A stretch of DNA of 64,000 nt from Aphanomyces cochlioides (GCA_019828595.1 JAHQRK010000008.1:2232001-2296000), one strand, 5' to 3'. Counted from the stretch's first letter, positions 1-11,691 are shown. Numbers and translations: made by a program. The notes: generated by a model from the letters alone, not told the origin.

Positions 1-2804
1 ACTTCCATGGGGCAAATGTGTTGGGTGAATTGGGCTGCATCAAGAGTTGGAGCCGCAGCAGTCGCTGAGTCCGAAGCTTCGAAGCCACATGCGGAATACC
101 GAGGCCGAGTTTTTGATCGAACTGCCACTTGCGGCAAATAGTTGAGCGATGATGGTCGGTGATTTGCGTCTTCCGACCAAGGATGTACTTGTTGACCATT
201 CTTTGCCAAACGGCAACCATCGTTGGAGGCACATACACTGCAGCCGTGACATGCCATAACAACGACAACAACATGGTCGATACGATGAGTTTGCGGCCTT
301 GGATGGTTCGCGCACGACTTCCCCACGTTTGAAACGCAGCCAGAAACTTGTCGTTCAGTTGCTGGACTTGAAAATCGCGCGGCAGTCGGTGGCCAAAGAG
401 AATACCAAGGTATTTCACTGGCTTCTCGCTCGGCAAGACGTTCAAGAGGCCACCATCGTCGATGTCTTCGATATCGAGATTGTTGTTGAGCGCCAAAGTC
501 ATGCACTTGGCAACGTTGAGACGAGCTCCAGACACAGAGCAAAAGTCTTCGACAATTGCCATTTGCTCGACCGCCGCTTGGAGGGATGACGAGAGTAGAG
601 TCGTGTCGTCGGCAAAGTAGATGCTCGTCAGTGAGTCTCCATTTGGAAGGGGAATACCAAAATCAGGAGATCCGCGTAGCATTTCGCCGAGTGGCTCGAG
701 GTAAAGTACGAAGAGCATGCACGATAGGGGGCAACCTTGCTTGACTCCGCGGGTAGGCCGTATGGTAGGGCCAAGACCGTCGTTGAAAATGATCTGGACC
801 AGAGGCGTATTGTAAAGCAACTGAACCCAAGACACAAATGTGGGACCGATGTTCATCTCCTTGAGTACGTCGAAGAGAAAGCCTTGGTCAACCATATCGT
901 ATGCCTTGGAAAAGTCGAGAAACGTCGCGTAGTAGTCGTGGTCTTCATTGGTACAGAAAGTCTGCAATGCTTGTACCAGCATCACGTGGTCGTGCAAGCG
1001 ACGGCCAGGGACAAAACCAGCTTGGCTTGGGTGAGCGAGGTATGGGGCAACTTGTGCAAGACGGTAGGCCAGCGCCCGCGATAGAATCTTGACTTCAACC
1101 GACATGAGAGTAATCGGCCGATAGTTGCCAGGGTCGCCTCTGTCTCCAGCCTTGAACAAGAGCGCCACTGCACTTTGGCGTTGTTGGAGCAGGAGGTGAC
1201 CGTGATGGGTGAGTTGGTAGTTGAACACCTTGAGCAGGATTTGGGCGAATACGTCCGGGGAGACTTGAAAGAAAGCTGCAGGCCAGCCGTCTGAACCAGG
1301 AGACTTGTTCGGGTTCATAGACTTGAGCGCGCCGCACAGGTCTTCCGCCGTGAGAGGACTTTCCAGAGCGTCGCGCTGTTCTTGAGTGAGACGTCGAGTA
1401 ATGGCTCGAATGATAGCTCGGCGACGGGCCCGATTCAACGGTGGTTGGTCTCTTGGAGTGACCATGATGTTTTTCCAATGAGACGTAAAACCAGCCTTGA
1501 CTTCAGACGGGTCAGTCGACGTTGCACCGTTGATTGTCACGGACGAGAGCGGCACTTTGATCCCCTTGGGTCGACGAAAAAAGTGACTGGTACCTCGCTC
1601 GTTGACGTTGGCGTGAAAGTCGAATTGCTGATCCAGGTTGAACTGTCGGTACTCGCTGCGGGCAGTGTCAAGGGCTTGACGGGCGGTATTAACAATGGAT
1701 GTCTCAACGAGTCCCATGTCGAATGCTCGGCGGGAAGTAAGCCACTTCATCTTGAGGCTGTTGAGTGTGTACTTCATCGAGTCAATGTACTGGCGATGAC
1801 TGACTTGGAGACGCTTCTTCATTCTCTTCAACCAGCCGTACCACTTTGCGCCAAAGTTTTGAGTGTCGTCTGCGCGCATCTCGTCCAAAAGTTGATTGGC
1901 TTCGGCCTTGATCGCTGCGACTACTTGAGGGTTCTTTAAGAGCTCACGGGGGAGGCGCCAGTAACTTCGGTCGGGAGCTCGCTGCTCGCAGGAGAGGACC
2001 ACTTTGTGTTCCATGTGGTCGCCTGCAAAGCTGCTTGGGGAATAGCTTGAACGTGCGTACGTTTGAGCGACGATATCTTGGTCCACAAACAGGTAGTCGA
2101 GGCGGTTGCTTCGACCAGGGCCGCTGTAAACGCGCTCGTTGGGGTGGTGCATCCTCCACGCATCGATAACACCAAGTGCTGAAAGCCAGGCAATGCATTC
2201 CGCCTTACCAGCGTTGTGGTCTTGGCGAGGTCGAGTCGCGTCCAGATGCTCCTCCAGGGGTAAGTTGAAATCGCCTCCGACAAAGTGAATGCTGTCGTCT
2301 TCAAAGTCGCGAGGCAGATCGTCGAAAAACGGTGCTCGAGAGTGAGCGATAACCGGGGCATAGACGTTGTGAAAGTACACAGGAACGCCGTCCCACTGAG
2401 TTCGAACAACCATGTATCTTCCAGGTCGGTCATGGGTGGTCAAGTGTTGCAGGTCGAGGAATCCAGGCATGGATCCATGGAAATACGATGCCACACCGCA
2501 GCGCCGATTGTTGAGTGAGTCGACGCGATCAGTGCGGAGATCGTTGGTGAAGAGCTTGTATTTGCCAACGCCTACTTCGTTGTTGAGGTGGAGTTGGAAG
2601 GTTTCGAGATGTTTGATGTTATTGATTTTGGTTTCTTGAAAGAAAACGGCTTGGGTCGGAATTTGGAGTCGCCGCCACAAGATGTCCGTTGTCTTTCAGC
2701 CCATTGAGGTTGGCAGTGGTCAGTTCGAGTATGGGGAACTTGGTGAAGAGACCGGCCGCGACCACCTTAGCCACGGAACGCGACAGACGTTGCGTTCGCA
2801 ACAT
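1..2804 (-). pseudogene. LINE copy A ORF2 (APE endonuclease-reverse transcriptase), frameshifted, 3' part outside window
   Basis: ORF2 starts at the ATG at 2804, overlapping the ORF1 end by 38 nt. A 2-bp deletion near 2671 (compare 25597 in copy B) breaks the frame about 45 codons in; from there the frame is open to the window edge. The endonuclease shows TANLNG, QETK, GGDFNLP and RLDYLFV motifs and a final GDHMEH in place of the usual SDH. The RT shows KSPGSDG, DFSKAYD, RGVKQGCPLS and YFADDTT. The APE-type nuclease plus RT layout is that of L1/Tx1-like LINEs. The nuclease would make the first nick in the tRNA coding strand. Confidence 0.88.
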
Positions 2805-5764
2805 CTCCCAGCATGAGTGTCTGAGTGTCGGGTTGGAACATCACTTGGTTGTCGAAGGTGGGGTCCAGGGAGCCAGCCTCATGGAATTCCAGGATCGTGG
2901 TCAAGACGTATCGCGACTTCTCGTCTTCGCCGGCATACAACGTTTCCATGATATTCCAAATCAAGAGGCCGAAGCTCGTGTCAAGCAATATGGCAGATAG
3001 CGATACGCCCGACAAACAGCGGGAGCCCAAATGAGAAGCCAGTGCAGTGACCGGGTACTTGGTAGAGGCCACGATCGCAGCATCACTGTTGTAGTACGTT
3101 GGAGCATGAATGGCCAAGAGAACTTCTGCCACAGCCAACACTTCTTCCAGGTCGCCGCGGTGGAGGGAAATCGTCGCCGTCAATGGTAGTATCGATGAAG
3201 TCGATGTTCTTGAATAGCTCGATGTTGCTGAAGATGGCTTGAACGTGCTCGCGGGTCATACGCACACCCCACGTCAATGAGTACAGCTGGGAGAACGGTT
3301 TGTCTCCACCCCAAGTCGCTCGAAGCCACCGATGGAGGAGGCGTTGTCTCACAAAGTACTCAAAGCATGCACGGTCTTCATCAAAAAGTCGGTGCAGTTG
3401 CAAGCCAAATTCAATCGGGGAACGCTCGAGATGGCTACACAGCATGTCGACGCGGCCGTCGTTGATGAGTTGGGCAAGGTTGAACGAGCTGTTGGTCACT
3501 GCATCTTCGACTTGGGTTGAGAGATGCAATGGAACTTTGGCTGTCTTGGTGTCGAGGTCTTGTAGTTCGGCGAGAATTTCGTCAAGAGACATTTCTATGC
3601 GCTTGGGAACGCCATCTTGGATCTTGGTGCCGCCGACAAATTGACCGGACGTAGGGAGGTGGGGAGGGTCATCCGAGACGTCCAGCTTGGGTACAATCGT
3701 TGAGATCTTGTAATCGCCAAACTGAGCAACGTGTTCCTCGGGGTTGACACACACACGTTCGTCGAGGGCTTCAAACATGTTGGGCGAAATCCAAGAGCGG
3801 CCATGCTCGGGGGAATCCACTTGCTGTTGCGTCTTCTTGCGCTTGCCTCTCGACGCCTTGACGCCAGTCCACTGCGGAGGGTTGGCTTGCGCAGTTTTCC
3901 GACGTTTTGGCGCCTTGGGAGTCGAAGAAGGCGGGTTGGTTGGGCTGGGAGCTGGCTTGTTCAATCCATATTGGCGGGACGTTGCATCAAGGTCCAAACG
4001 AACCAAGTTCTTGTCACGAAAATACCACCCTTGACCGTACACGCGGAGACAACGGCCCTTGAAAAGAATTTCTTCGACGAGACGGCCGTCGCGCTGTATG
4101 GTCGTTGGTACGGAGGTTCCTTCAAAGTAAAGGCGGTACCGAGAGCTCGCCATACCGCTTGAAGAGGAAACGTTGGGGTAGGAGCCCCACAGGAAGCGTG
4201 GCTCCAACTTGGTCATGACGTCGAAGATCAGGCGCTCTTCGTCTTGATCTTGAAGGCCTTGAGGGATGTCCATGAAAAATCCGCCGAGGACGTGCGGAAC
4301 GTTCATCGTGAAGTGTTGGGACGAGCCATCTCGAGCGACTTGAATCTTAAACGCGATGCCTCGCAGCTTCGTCATCGCTTCGTGAGAGGCAACACCCCAC
4401 TTGAGCATGCGGTTCGGGATGTCCTTCTCGCATCTCACAATGTCAGCAATCGCAGTGTCGAGGCCGAGGGCTTGGTTGTCGAAAAGGATCGATGCCATGG
4501 CAGCTGAAACATCGATGGTCTTCGTGTGTGCACCCGTGGGCATCTGCAACCAGCCGACGATGCCGCGCGCCGAGTGCTTCTGGATCGGGAGGGTGTCTTC
4601 AAACGTGAGGGTTCCAGCAGCACGCTTGCGAAGGAGGGGTTCGAGTTCCTCCATCGTGGGCTGGTAAGGAGCAACGTCCTTGGTCTTGATGGCCTTGGCA
4701 GACTGAGACCGCTGTTGCGCTTGGAAGGCCCATACGTCGTTGGGGGCCTGGCGGTTGTTGGGTTGGCCACGGCCAGGTGTCTGGGCTCCGCCAGATTGAG
4801 AAATGTTTTCCAAATGCGATCCGGGTGAAGCCTGAGACGATGGCTGGCGGACTGAGTGAGAGTCCGAGTCGTGCGTCAGACCAACACTCAAGCGTGCGTC
4901 AGAGGCTTGGTCTTGTCCGGACCCTGTCCCATGGTGGACAGAGTCACACGTTTGACCTTCACTCGCGTTGGACTTCGAGAAGCTTCCATGGGTGACTTGG
5001 TCTTGAGTATTCCCATGACCAACACTGGCCACAGGGTTGTTCGCGATTGTTCCAGATCTTGCCCGATGATTCTTCGAGAAGAGACCATCACTCATGGAGC
5101 GACTAGTCTCGATGGGATCTTGACCTGTCGCCAGACTGGACTTGTCGCTCGGGGGATTCTTCGAGAAGGGACCTTCACTCAGGGATGGATTGTTCTCGAA
5201 TCTTCCTTGACATGTCGTCATGTTGACGTCGGTGCTTGAGCGAGTCTTCGAGAAGCCACTATCACTCGTCGAGAGAACATTCTCGAAAGGAACAGAACCC
5301 AACGGAGTCTTGCCAGGCAAGCCACCATCACTCACGATGGACGTGGTTGATGGAGATTCTTCGGGCAAGGTCGTTGACGTCATGAGCACATCTTCCGAGG
5401 TTGGAACGCCGTCTTGCCAGGCTTCGTCGCAAGTGTCAGAGGTCGTTGGATCATTCGCGGGATCGCAAGCCTTCGTCGAGCGAGTCACAGGCAAGGGTTC
5501 AAAACGGCGCGGTTTCGAAGGGGTTGCACGTTGACGTGGAAACGGAACGCGCGTTGGAGTAGGGAGCGGATTCGTAGACGCGTCATGATGCGAAGCGTTG
5601 GAAGCATCGTCGACGTCCTCTTCCAACGACGACACCATGTCGGTATCGCTTGGGGATGGGTCAGCAACGACGATGACGTCCATATCGCTGGGGCTGGACG
5701 CCGAGGGAGAGAACGCGGAGGAGCAAGATGGGGCACGAGGGTTGGTCGAGCGGGTAGCAACCAT
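2767..5764 (-). pseudogene. LINE copy A ORF1 (RNA-binding/RNP protein), frameshifted near its C terminus
   Basis: Open from the ATG at 5764 for 893 codons to 3083. Comparison with copy B shows a 2-bp deletion near 3172, after which the conserved frame continues to a stop at 2767, so the ancestral protein was about 1,000 aa. The first 350 residues are Ser/Thr/Asp-rich and low in complexity. They are followed by a folded part (roughly residues 370-600) with alternating hydrophobic strands and a basic patch, as expected of a LINE ORF1 nucleic-acid-binding region. I see no CCHC knuckle. A TTG at 5806 would add 14 residues; the ATG is preferred. By analogy with LINE ORF1 proteins it would coat the element RNA; that is inference. 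Confidence 0.8.
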
Positions 5765-5816
5765 ATTGTCAGATAGCGTAGAGTGGTACTGCGGGGTAGC
5801 TGGCAAATTGGAAACT

Positions 5817-5889
5817 GCTCCTATGGCTCAGTTGGTAGAGCGTCAGTCTCATAATCTGAAGGTCGCCAGTTCGATCCTGGCTGGGAGCA
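5817..5889 (+). tRNA. tRNA-Met(CAT), elongator type, array unit 1
   Basis: 73 nt, no intron. It folds as a canonical cloverleaf: acceptor GCTCCTA/TGGGAGC, D-stem GCTC/GAGC, anticodon loop CTCATAA, T-arm GCCAG-TTCGATC-CTGGC, discriminator A. G1:C72 rather than A1:U72 argues for elongator, not initiator, Met. Box A (TGGCTCAGTTGG) and box B (GTTCGATCC) are intact. The gene lies immediately 5' of LINE copy A, head to head with it, and was rebuilt by the 14-bp target duplication. Confidence 0.96.
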
Positions 5890-5892
5890 GCC

Positions 5893-5908
5893 TTTTTCAT
5901 CCCTTTTT
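5893..5908 (+). terminator. RNA polymerase III terminators of tRNA-Met (two T5 runs)
   Basis: T5 at 5893-5897 and a second T5 at 5904-5908, 4 and 15 nt after the tRNA. The same pair follows tRNA units 1-5. In units 6 and 7 the first run is broken to CTTT and only the second run remains. Confidence 0.8.
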
Positions 5909-6869
5909 CTTGCCGCACTTGAACCGACATTCTCACAAAATCAAGCACACTACCATCGACACACAACAAGTATCACTCTGTCCCCTCGTCGTCAAAATAG
6001 CACCACCAGTCAACTAACACACACATTCCATTTACCACACAAGGCCAGACGCATCGAAATGTTGTACCAACACACTACTCAATATACCTGCACCGACATA
6101 TGCGCAAGTCTGTGAACGCGGCCAAAAACATCGCTCGTTCAGTCCTCCTGAGATCTCTTCTTTGCATGCACTCATGCCACTTTGTGTCGTGACAACAAGA
6201 ACACTACTAAACACCGCGGTCCCAATCACTGATCACATGTATTACCTCGTTAGACGCAGAGGCTTAATATTGAATCCCCACGTTGCTTGATAAACGAAAG
6301 GTTGACAATACGACAGGAAAAACTCACGAACGTCTCACTCTTAGCTCTCAAAAGCAGTTCAATAGTGCCAGTGATTTCGATAGTAGTGTCTACAGTCGAA
6401 ATGAACCAGGGATCGTAGAGTCTCCATATTGCGAATACTTTTACACAAATGAATGCCGCTGTGGCTACAGTGGTAAAGTGTCAATGGGTTTGTTTTGAAT
6501 GGAATGAGAAGTGTGTTTACGCAAGGACTCGATGTGTTTGTGCGCATCCTTCCAGCAAGCATACATCAAGAAAAGTGTAGCGTCGGTCACCGGGGTAAAC
6601 GCCATGCATTTGTATATGTTTCTAAGGTTCAAGAATACATGAGAAAGGATCCGTCGATGAGTTCCAGCATTTTTAGTCGTTGGTGGCATGTATGAAGTCT
6701 TGTAGACGTCAGTATCTCTATTTTTGAGGTGGTTTCAAGTGGAAGAAATGTTTGAATTTTTGGTAAGGCGAAAGATGGAGTGCGAGTAGTTTGAGACGAG
6801 AGTGGGGTATGAATAGGAAGGTGTTTGAATGGTGGATTTAGAATTTGAAGTGTCTAATCAAGGCATGCC

Positions 6870-6883
6870 GCTCCTATGGCTCA
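6870..6883 (+). other. 14-bp target-site duplication (tRNA-Met nt 1-14)
   Basis: gctcctatggctca, identical to tRNA nt 1-14, left at the 3' side of a LINE insertion. The same remnant occurs at 7313-7326, 7708-7721, 8163-8176, 11058-11071, 21403-21416, 29786-29799, 31638-31651 and 35336-35349. Each is followed directly by the 3' terminus of a LINE read on the minus strand. Confidence 0.95.
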
Positions 6884-7312
6884 ATGTCAATGGGGAGTCT
6901 ATTTGTAGTTAATGTAAACTACAAACTAATATTGCCCGAAGGCTCATCCCATTTCCAACTGCTAGGCTGAATTGGAAATCAATTTGGCTTTTCGTTTTCT
7001 TGATTCGCTGCGACGTTGGGACTTCGATTTCTTCGGTGTTTGTAAGCTAACACGGCGAATATGTCGGATAAAACTGACTCTTGGCATCTGACCCAGGGGG
7101 TATACATTTTCATTGTCTTGGATCATACATAGACTTCGGTCTATGCAGCGCTTGTATCGCTTGGCGAGGACCCAGCAATGGGATGTTGAATCAGTGACAG
7201 AAACAACCAAGAATTCTCCGTCAGGCTCATCCAATATCGCTCTACAGATATCACGAATTGGATCGCCCACCGATTGCTTGAGCAGTTGACGGGAGAATAT
7301 GGCGTCGTTGTC
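6884..7312 (-). mobile_element. 5'-truncated type D LINE stub 1 (oldest of a four-element stack)
   Basis: 429 bp, from the type D 3' terminus (tgtcaatgggg... with the 9-bp-stem hairpin) back into the C-terminal part of the type D ORF3 (stop at 6962). It shares a sequence variant (gctgcgacg) with the next stub, unlike the other D copies (cttcgacg), so these two came from a common source. It ends at the next target duplication (7313). Confidence 0.93.
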
Positions 7313-7326
7313 GCTCCTATGGCTCA

Positions 7327-7707
7327 ATGTCAATGGGGAGTCTATTTGTAGTTAATGTAAACTACAAACTAATATTGCCCGAAGGCTCATCCCATTTCCA
7401 ACTGCTAGGCTGAATTGGAAATCAATTTGGCTTTTCGTTTTCTTGATTCGCTGCGACGTTGGGACTTCGATTTCTTCGGTGTTTGTAAGCTAACACGGCG
7501 AATATGTCGGATAAAACTGACTCTTGGCATCTGACCCAGGGGGTATACATTTTCATTGTCTTGGATCATACATAGACTTCGGTCTATGCAGCGCTTGTAT
7601 CGCTTGGCGAGGACCCAGCAATGGGATGTTGAATCAGTGACAGAAACAACCAAGAATTCTCCGTCAGGCTCATCCAATATCGCTCTACAGATATCACGAA
7701 TTGGATC
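7327..7707 (-). mobile_element. 5'-truncated type D LINE stub 2
   Basis: 381 bp, same 3' end and same gctgcgacg variant as stub 1, truncated 48 bp sooner. ORF3 fragment stop at 7405. Flanked on both sides by the 14-bp tRNA fragment. Because insertion regenerates the intact tRNA on the right, this copy landed after stub 1. Confidence 0.93.
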
Positions 7708-7721
7708 GCTCCTATGGCTCA

Positions 7722-8162
7722 CTGCAATGGGGAGGTATATTAATAGACTTTCAATATCTACTAATACTAATATTGCCTACTAACGGCTCATCCCACTTCC
7801 AAATGCTTCAGCAGATTTTCTACTTTGGGCTTTGGAGTACAGCGATTTTTGACTTGTTGAATAAATACTTGGGGCTTGTTAATTTGGGGCTGAAGGTTGG
7901 AGCGCGAGCAAAGTCGGGTACTTGGCTACCAGTGGGCGATAGACAGGTTGTCTATGCAAAGTATTGATTGCTGAAATTGCTTCCACTCGTTGAGGGCTGT
8001 CAACTTCTTGGAGGCGAAGCCATCTGCGGATCGATGCATGCCATCGGATGAAGCTGACTTCTTGCCAAATTTCTGGCGGAGGCGGCTCCTTCGATTCGAA
8101 CTTGGCGGCGTTGTGCGTTGTCCAAATATAGTGAAGGTTGGAAGCACACAGAAGAGCCCAGC
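7722..8162 (-). mobile_element. 5'-truncated type A LINE stub
   Basis: 441 bp matching the 3' end of copies B and C: the last about 95 codons of ORF2 plus the 3' UTR with the type A terminal hairpin. It keeps the 15-bp segment that copy C lacks. Flanked by 14-bp tRNA duplications; third in the stack. Confidence 0.93.
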
Positions 8163-8176
8163 GCTCCTATGGCTCA

Positions 8177-8951
8177 ATGTCAATGGGGAGTCTATTTGTA
8201 GTTAATGTAAACTACAAACTAATATTGCCCGAAGGCTCATCCCATTTCCAACTGCTAGGCTGAATTGGTAATCAATTTGGCTTTTCGTTTTCTTGATTCG
8301 CTTCGACGTTGGGACTTCGATTTCTTCGGTGTTTGTAAGCTAACACGGCGAATATGTCGGATAAAACTGACTCTTGGCATCTGACCCAGGGGGTATACAT
8401 TTTCATTGTCTTGGATCATACATAGACTTCGGTCTATGCAGCGCTTGTATCGCTTGGCGAGGACCCAGCAATGGGATGTTGAATCAGTGACAGAAACAAC
8501 CAAGAATTCTCCGTCAGGCTCATCCAATATCGCTCTACAGATATCACGAATTGGATCACCCACCGATTGCTTGAGCAGTTGACGGGAGAATATGGCGTCG
8601 TTGTAGTGGAATCCATGTGTGTATGCCAGCTTGAGAAAATCATGCATCTTGGAAGGGGGAATGCCCGCGTCTTGAGGAACTCCATGGGCCTCTTTGAAAC
8701 CCGAAATGACTTCTTCGCTGAGCTCAAAATTGGAGACATTCAAATTGGTAGCAACGATTCGGATTGCAGCCGCAAGACAAGATTTGTCACTGTTGTTGCC
8801 AATTTCTAGCCACAGAGGATCCATCGCTCGAAATTCAGCAAGCGTTGGGGCGAGACCAGTGTTCGTGAGGAAGTGGGCTCCAGCTTGTCGCCATCGTTGG
8901 TACATCGCCACGGCTTCTTGACACCCGCTGAGGTCTTTTTCGTCGAACCAC
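8177..8951 (-). mobile_element. 5'-truncated type D LINE stub 3 (youngest of the stack), with ORF3 fragment 8255-8911
   Basis: 775 bp. It carries the C-terminal 218 codons of ORF3 (end of chromodomain plus the whole protease-like part; see 35428-36804) and the D 3' terminus. It directly abuts the intact tRNA at 8952, so it is the most recent insertion at this site. Confidence 0.93.
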
Positions 8952-9024
8952 GCTCCTATGGCTCAGTTGGTAGAGCGTCAGTCTCATAATCTGAAGGTCG
9001 CCAGTTCGATCCTGGCTGGGAGCA
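8952..9024 (+). tRNA. tRNA-Met(CAT), array unit 2
   Basis: Identical to the unit 1 tRNA, with box A and box B intact despite four successive LINE insertions immediately upstream. Confidence 0.96.
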
Positions 9025-10004
9025 GCCTTTTTCATCCCTTTTTCTTGCCGCACTTGAACCGACATTCTCACAAAATCAAGCACACTACCATCGACACACA
9101 ACAAATATCACTCTGTCCCCTCGTCGTCAAAATAGCACCACCAGTCAACTAACACACACATTCCATTTGCCACACAAGGCCAGACGCATCGAAATGTTGT
9201 ACCAACACACTACTCAATATACCTGCACCGACATATGCGCAAGTCTGTGAACGCGGCCAAAAACATCGCTCGTTCAGTCCTCCTGAGATCTCTTCTTTGC
9301 ATGCACTCATGCCACTTTGTGTCGTGACAACAAGAACACTACTAAACACCGCGGTCCCAATCACTGATCACATGTATTACCTCGTTAGACGCAGAGGCTT
9401 AATATTGAATCCCCACGTTGCTTGATAAACGAAAGGTTGACAATACGACAGGAAAAACTCACGAACGTCTCACTCTTAGCTCTCAAAAGCAGTTCAATAG
9501 TGCCAGTGATTTCGATAGTAGTGTCTACAGTCGAAATGAACCAGGGATCGTAGAGTCTCCATATTGCGAATACTTTTACACAAATGAATGCCGCTGTGGC
9601 TACAGTGGTAAAGTGTCAATGGGTTTGTTTTGAATGGAATGAGAAGTGTGTTTACGCAAGGACTCGATGTGTTTGTGCGCATCCTTCCAGCAAGCATACA
9701 TCAAGAAAAGTGTAGCGTCGGTCACCGGGGTAAACGCCATGCATTTGTATATGTTTCTAAGGTTCAAGAATACATGAGAAAGGATCCGTCGATGAGTTCC
9801 AGCATTTTTAGTCGTTGGTGGCATGTATGAAGTCTTGTAGACGTCAGTATCTCTATTTTTGAGGTGGTTTCAAGTGGAAGAAATGTTTGAATTTTTGGTA
9901 AGGCGAAAGATGGAGTGCGAGTAGTTTGAGACGAGGGTGGGGTATGAATAGGAAGGTGTTTGAATGGTGGATTTAGAATTTGAAGTGTCCAATCAAGGCA
10001 TGCC
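8952..10004 (+). repeat. 1,053-bp tRNA-Met array unit 2
   Basis: Same spacer as unit 1, marked by a private A (caacaaatatc) and by gagggtgg, which it shares with units 3 and 4. Its right boundary joins unit 3 with no insertion, showing the uninterrupted head-to-tail array. Confidence 0.95.
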
Positions 10005-10077
10005 GCTCCTATGGCTCAGTTGGTAGAGCGTCAGTCTCATAATCTGAAGGTCGCCAGTTCGATCCTGGCTGGGAGCA
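10005..10077 (+). tRNA. tRNA-Met(CAT), array unit 3
   Basis: Identical sequence. This copy directly follows unit 2 with no LINE upstream, so it is an unoccupied target and shows the pre-insertion state. Confidence 0.96.
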
Positions 10078-11057
10078 GCCTTTTTCATCCCTTTTTCTTG
10101 CCGCACTTGAACCGACATTCTCACAAAATCAAGCACACTACCATCGACACACAACAAGTATCACTCTGTCCCCTCGTCGTCAAAATAGCACCACCAGTCA
10201 ACTAACACACACATTCCATTTACCACACAAGGCCAGACGCATCGAAATGTTGTACCAACACACTACTCAATATACCTGCACCGACATATGCGCAAGTCTG
10301 TGAACGCGGCCAAAAACATCGCTCGTTCAGTCCTCCTGAGATCTCTTCTTTGCATGCACTCATGCCACTTTGTGTCGTGACAACAAGAACACTACTAAAC
10401 ACCGCGGTCCCAATCACTGATCACATGTATTACCTCGTTAGACGCAGAGGCTTAATATTGAATCCCCACGTTGCTTGATAAACGAAAGGTTGACAATACG
10501 ACAGGAAAAACTCACGAACGTCTCACTCTTAGCTCTCAAAAGCAGTTCAATAGTGCCAGTGATTTCGATAGTAGTGTCTACAGTCGAAATGAACCAGGGA
10601 TCGTAGAGTCTCCATATTGCGAATACTTTTACACAAATGAATGCCGCTGTGGCTACAGTGGTAAAGTGTCAATGGGTTTGTTTTGAATGGAATGAGAAGT
10701 GTGTTTACGCAAGGACTCGATGTGTTTGTGCGCATCCTTCCAGCAAGCATACATCAAGAAAAGTGTAGCGTCGGTCACCGGGGTAAACGCCATGCATTTG
10801 TATATGTTTCTAAGGTTCAAGAATACATGAGAAAGGATCCGTCGATGAGTTCCAGCATTTTTAGTCGTTGGTGGCATGTATGAAGTCTTGTAGACGTCAG
10901 TATCTCTATTTTTGAGGTGGTTTCAAGTGGAAGAAATGTTTGAATTTTTGGTAAGGCGAAAGATGGAGTGCGAGTAGTTTGAGACGAGGGTGGGGTATGA
11001 ATAGGAAGGTGTTTGAATGGTGGATTTAGAATTTGAAGTGTCCAATCAAGGCATGCC
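10005..11057 (+). repeat. 1,053-bp tRNA-Met array unit 3
   Basis: Same spacer; gagggtgg and ggcatgcc variants. Followed by the 14-bp tRNA remnant 11058-11071 and LINE E. Confidence 0.95.
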
Positions 11058-11081
11058 GCTCCTATGGCTCAGTGTACAATC

Positions 11082-11106
11082 GCGTATATTGAATTTAATT
11101 ATACGC
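11082..11106 (-). promoter_or_regulatory. 3'-terminal stem-loop of LINE E
   Basis: Perfect 7-bp stem (gcgtata/tatacgc) with an 11-nt loop, 10 nt inside the 3' junction. Two more small palindromes lie just upstream in element sense (around 11115-11150). Equivalent hairpins end types A and D. Confidence 0.7.
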
Positions 11107-11691
11107 TAAATAGTAATGACCGTCATTAATCACTCTTGAGTGAATAATATTGGTGCTTGTGAGATTTGAACTCAAGAAGTTTTACCTCTTGAAACTTGAT
11201 TTCTGTTGTATCAGTTGATACAGTGCAATGTTGACACTTGACACGTCGAATCTTGGACTTGGGTGAGGGTCATCATGTTTCGTGACAAGGTGACTGGTCT
11301 TGGGTGTTGTAGACATGGGACAGAAGTGTCTGTTCTTCGTCATCAGATGGCTGTGGAATAATCTTGGACGGGGCCATCATCTGGAGAACTCCCAAATGTT
11401 GGCTTGACTCATCTTGGACGGGACCAGTGCCATAGGAAATATCCACATGTTGGTTGGACTCATCTTGGACGGAGCAGATTTCTTGTCTCAATGGCGCGTC
11501 ATTGTCGGAACATGGGTGCGCTGTGTCCAAATGTTTCTTCGGCCACATCTTGTATCTTGATTTTTGTATAGGGCGTCTTGGAGTCCACTCGTTGGGTAGT
11601 GTGAAATTCTTGAGGATGAGATTGGAGAACTTCCTTGTGGATTTAATGGCTGCGGGTTCATTTTCCGATTTGCCTGCTGCCCAACACACCG

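Larger units (their letters stand above)
1..5816 (-). mobile_element. LINE copy A (type A), nearly full length, 3' end beyond window
   Basis: Non-LTR retrotransposon read on the minus strand: ORF1 (from 5764), overlapping ORF2 (from 2804). Its 5' end abuts the first base of the tRNA-Met gene at 5817. Base 1 corresponds to base 22923 of copy B, so about 1.5 kb of the RT 3' part and the 3' UTR lie outside. Copies A and B are almost identical over their shared length, which points to recent transposition. The 5' UTR is only about 52 nt if the ATG at 5764 is used. The 5' end carries about six more bases than copy B, as expected from imprecise 5' joining. No poly(A) family tail is seen in the sister copies. 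Confidence 0.93.
5817..6869 (+). repeat. 1,053-bp tRNA-Met array unit 1
   Basis: tRNA (73 nt) plus a 980-bp spacer. Seven units of exactly 1,053 bp occur in the window and differ at only a handful of positions. I found no second RNA gene in the spacer. Short ORFs there recur only because the units are identical. Unit 1 is marked by gtgtctaatc (C in all others) near its end and by gagagtgg. Confidence 0.95.

Noticed and set aside
299..2640. Plus-strand ORFs of 60-185 aa opposite LINE ORF2 (also at 23221-25740 and 33441-35081)
   Set aside because: Shadows of the RT/endonuclease frame; they repeat wherever ORF2 repeats and have no independent features.
5817..5889. Initiator tRNA-Met
   Set aside because: The acceptor begins G1:C72 and the T-loop is TTCGATC, as in elongator tRNAs; eukaryotic initiators have A1:U72.
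5890..6869. Several 60-75 aa ORFs that recur in every array spacer
   Set aside because: They are conserved only because the 1,053-bp units are nearly identical; they overlap on both strands and show no motif.
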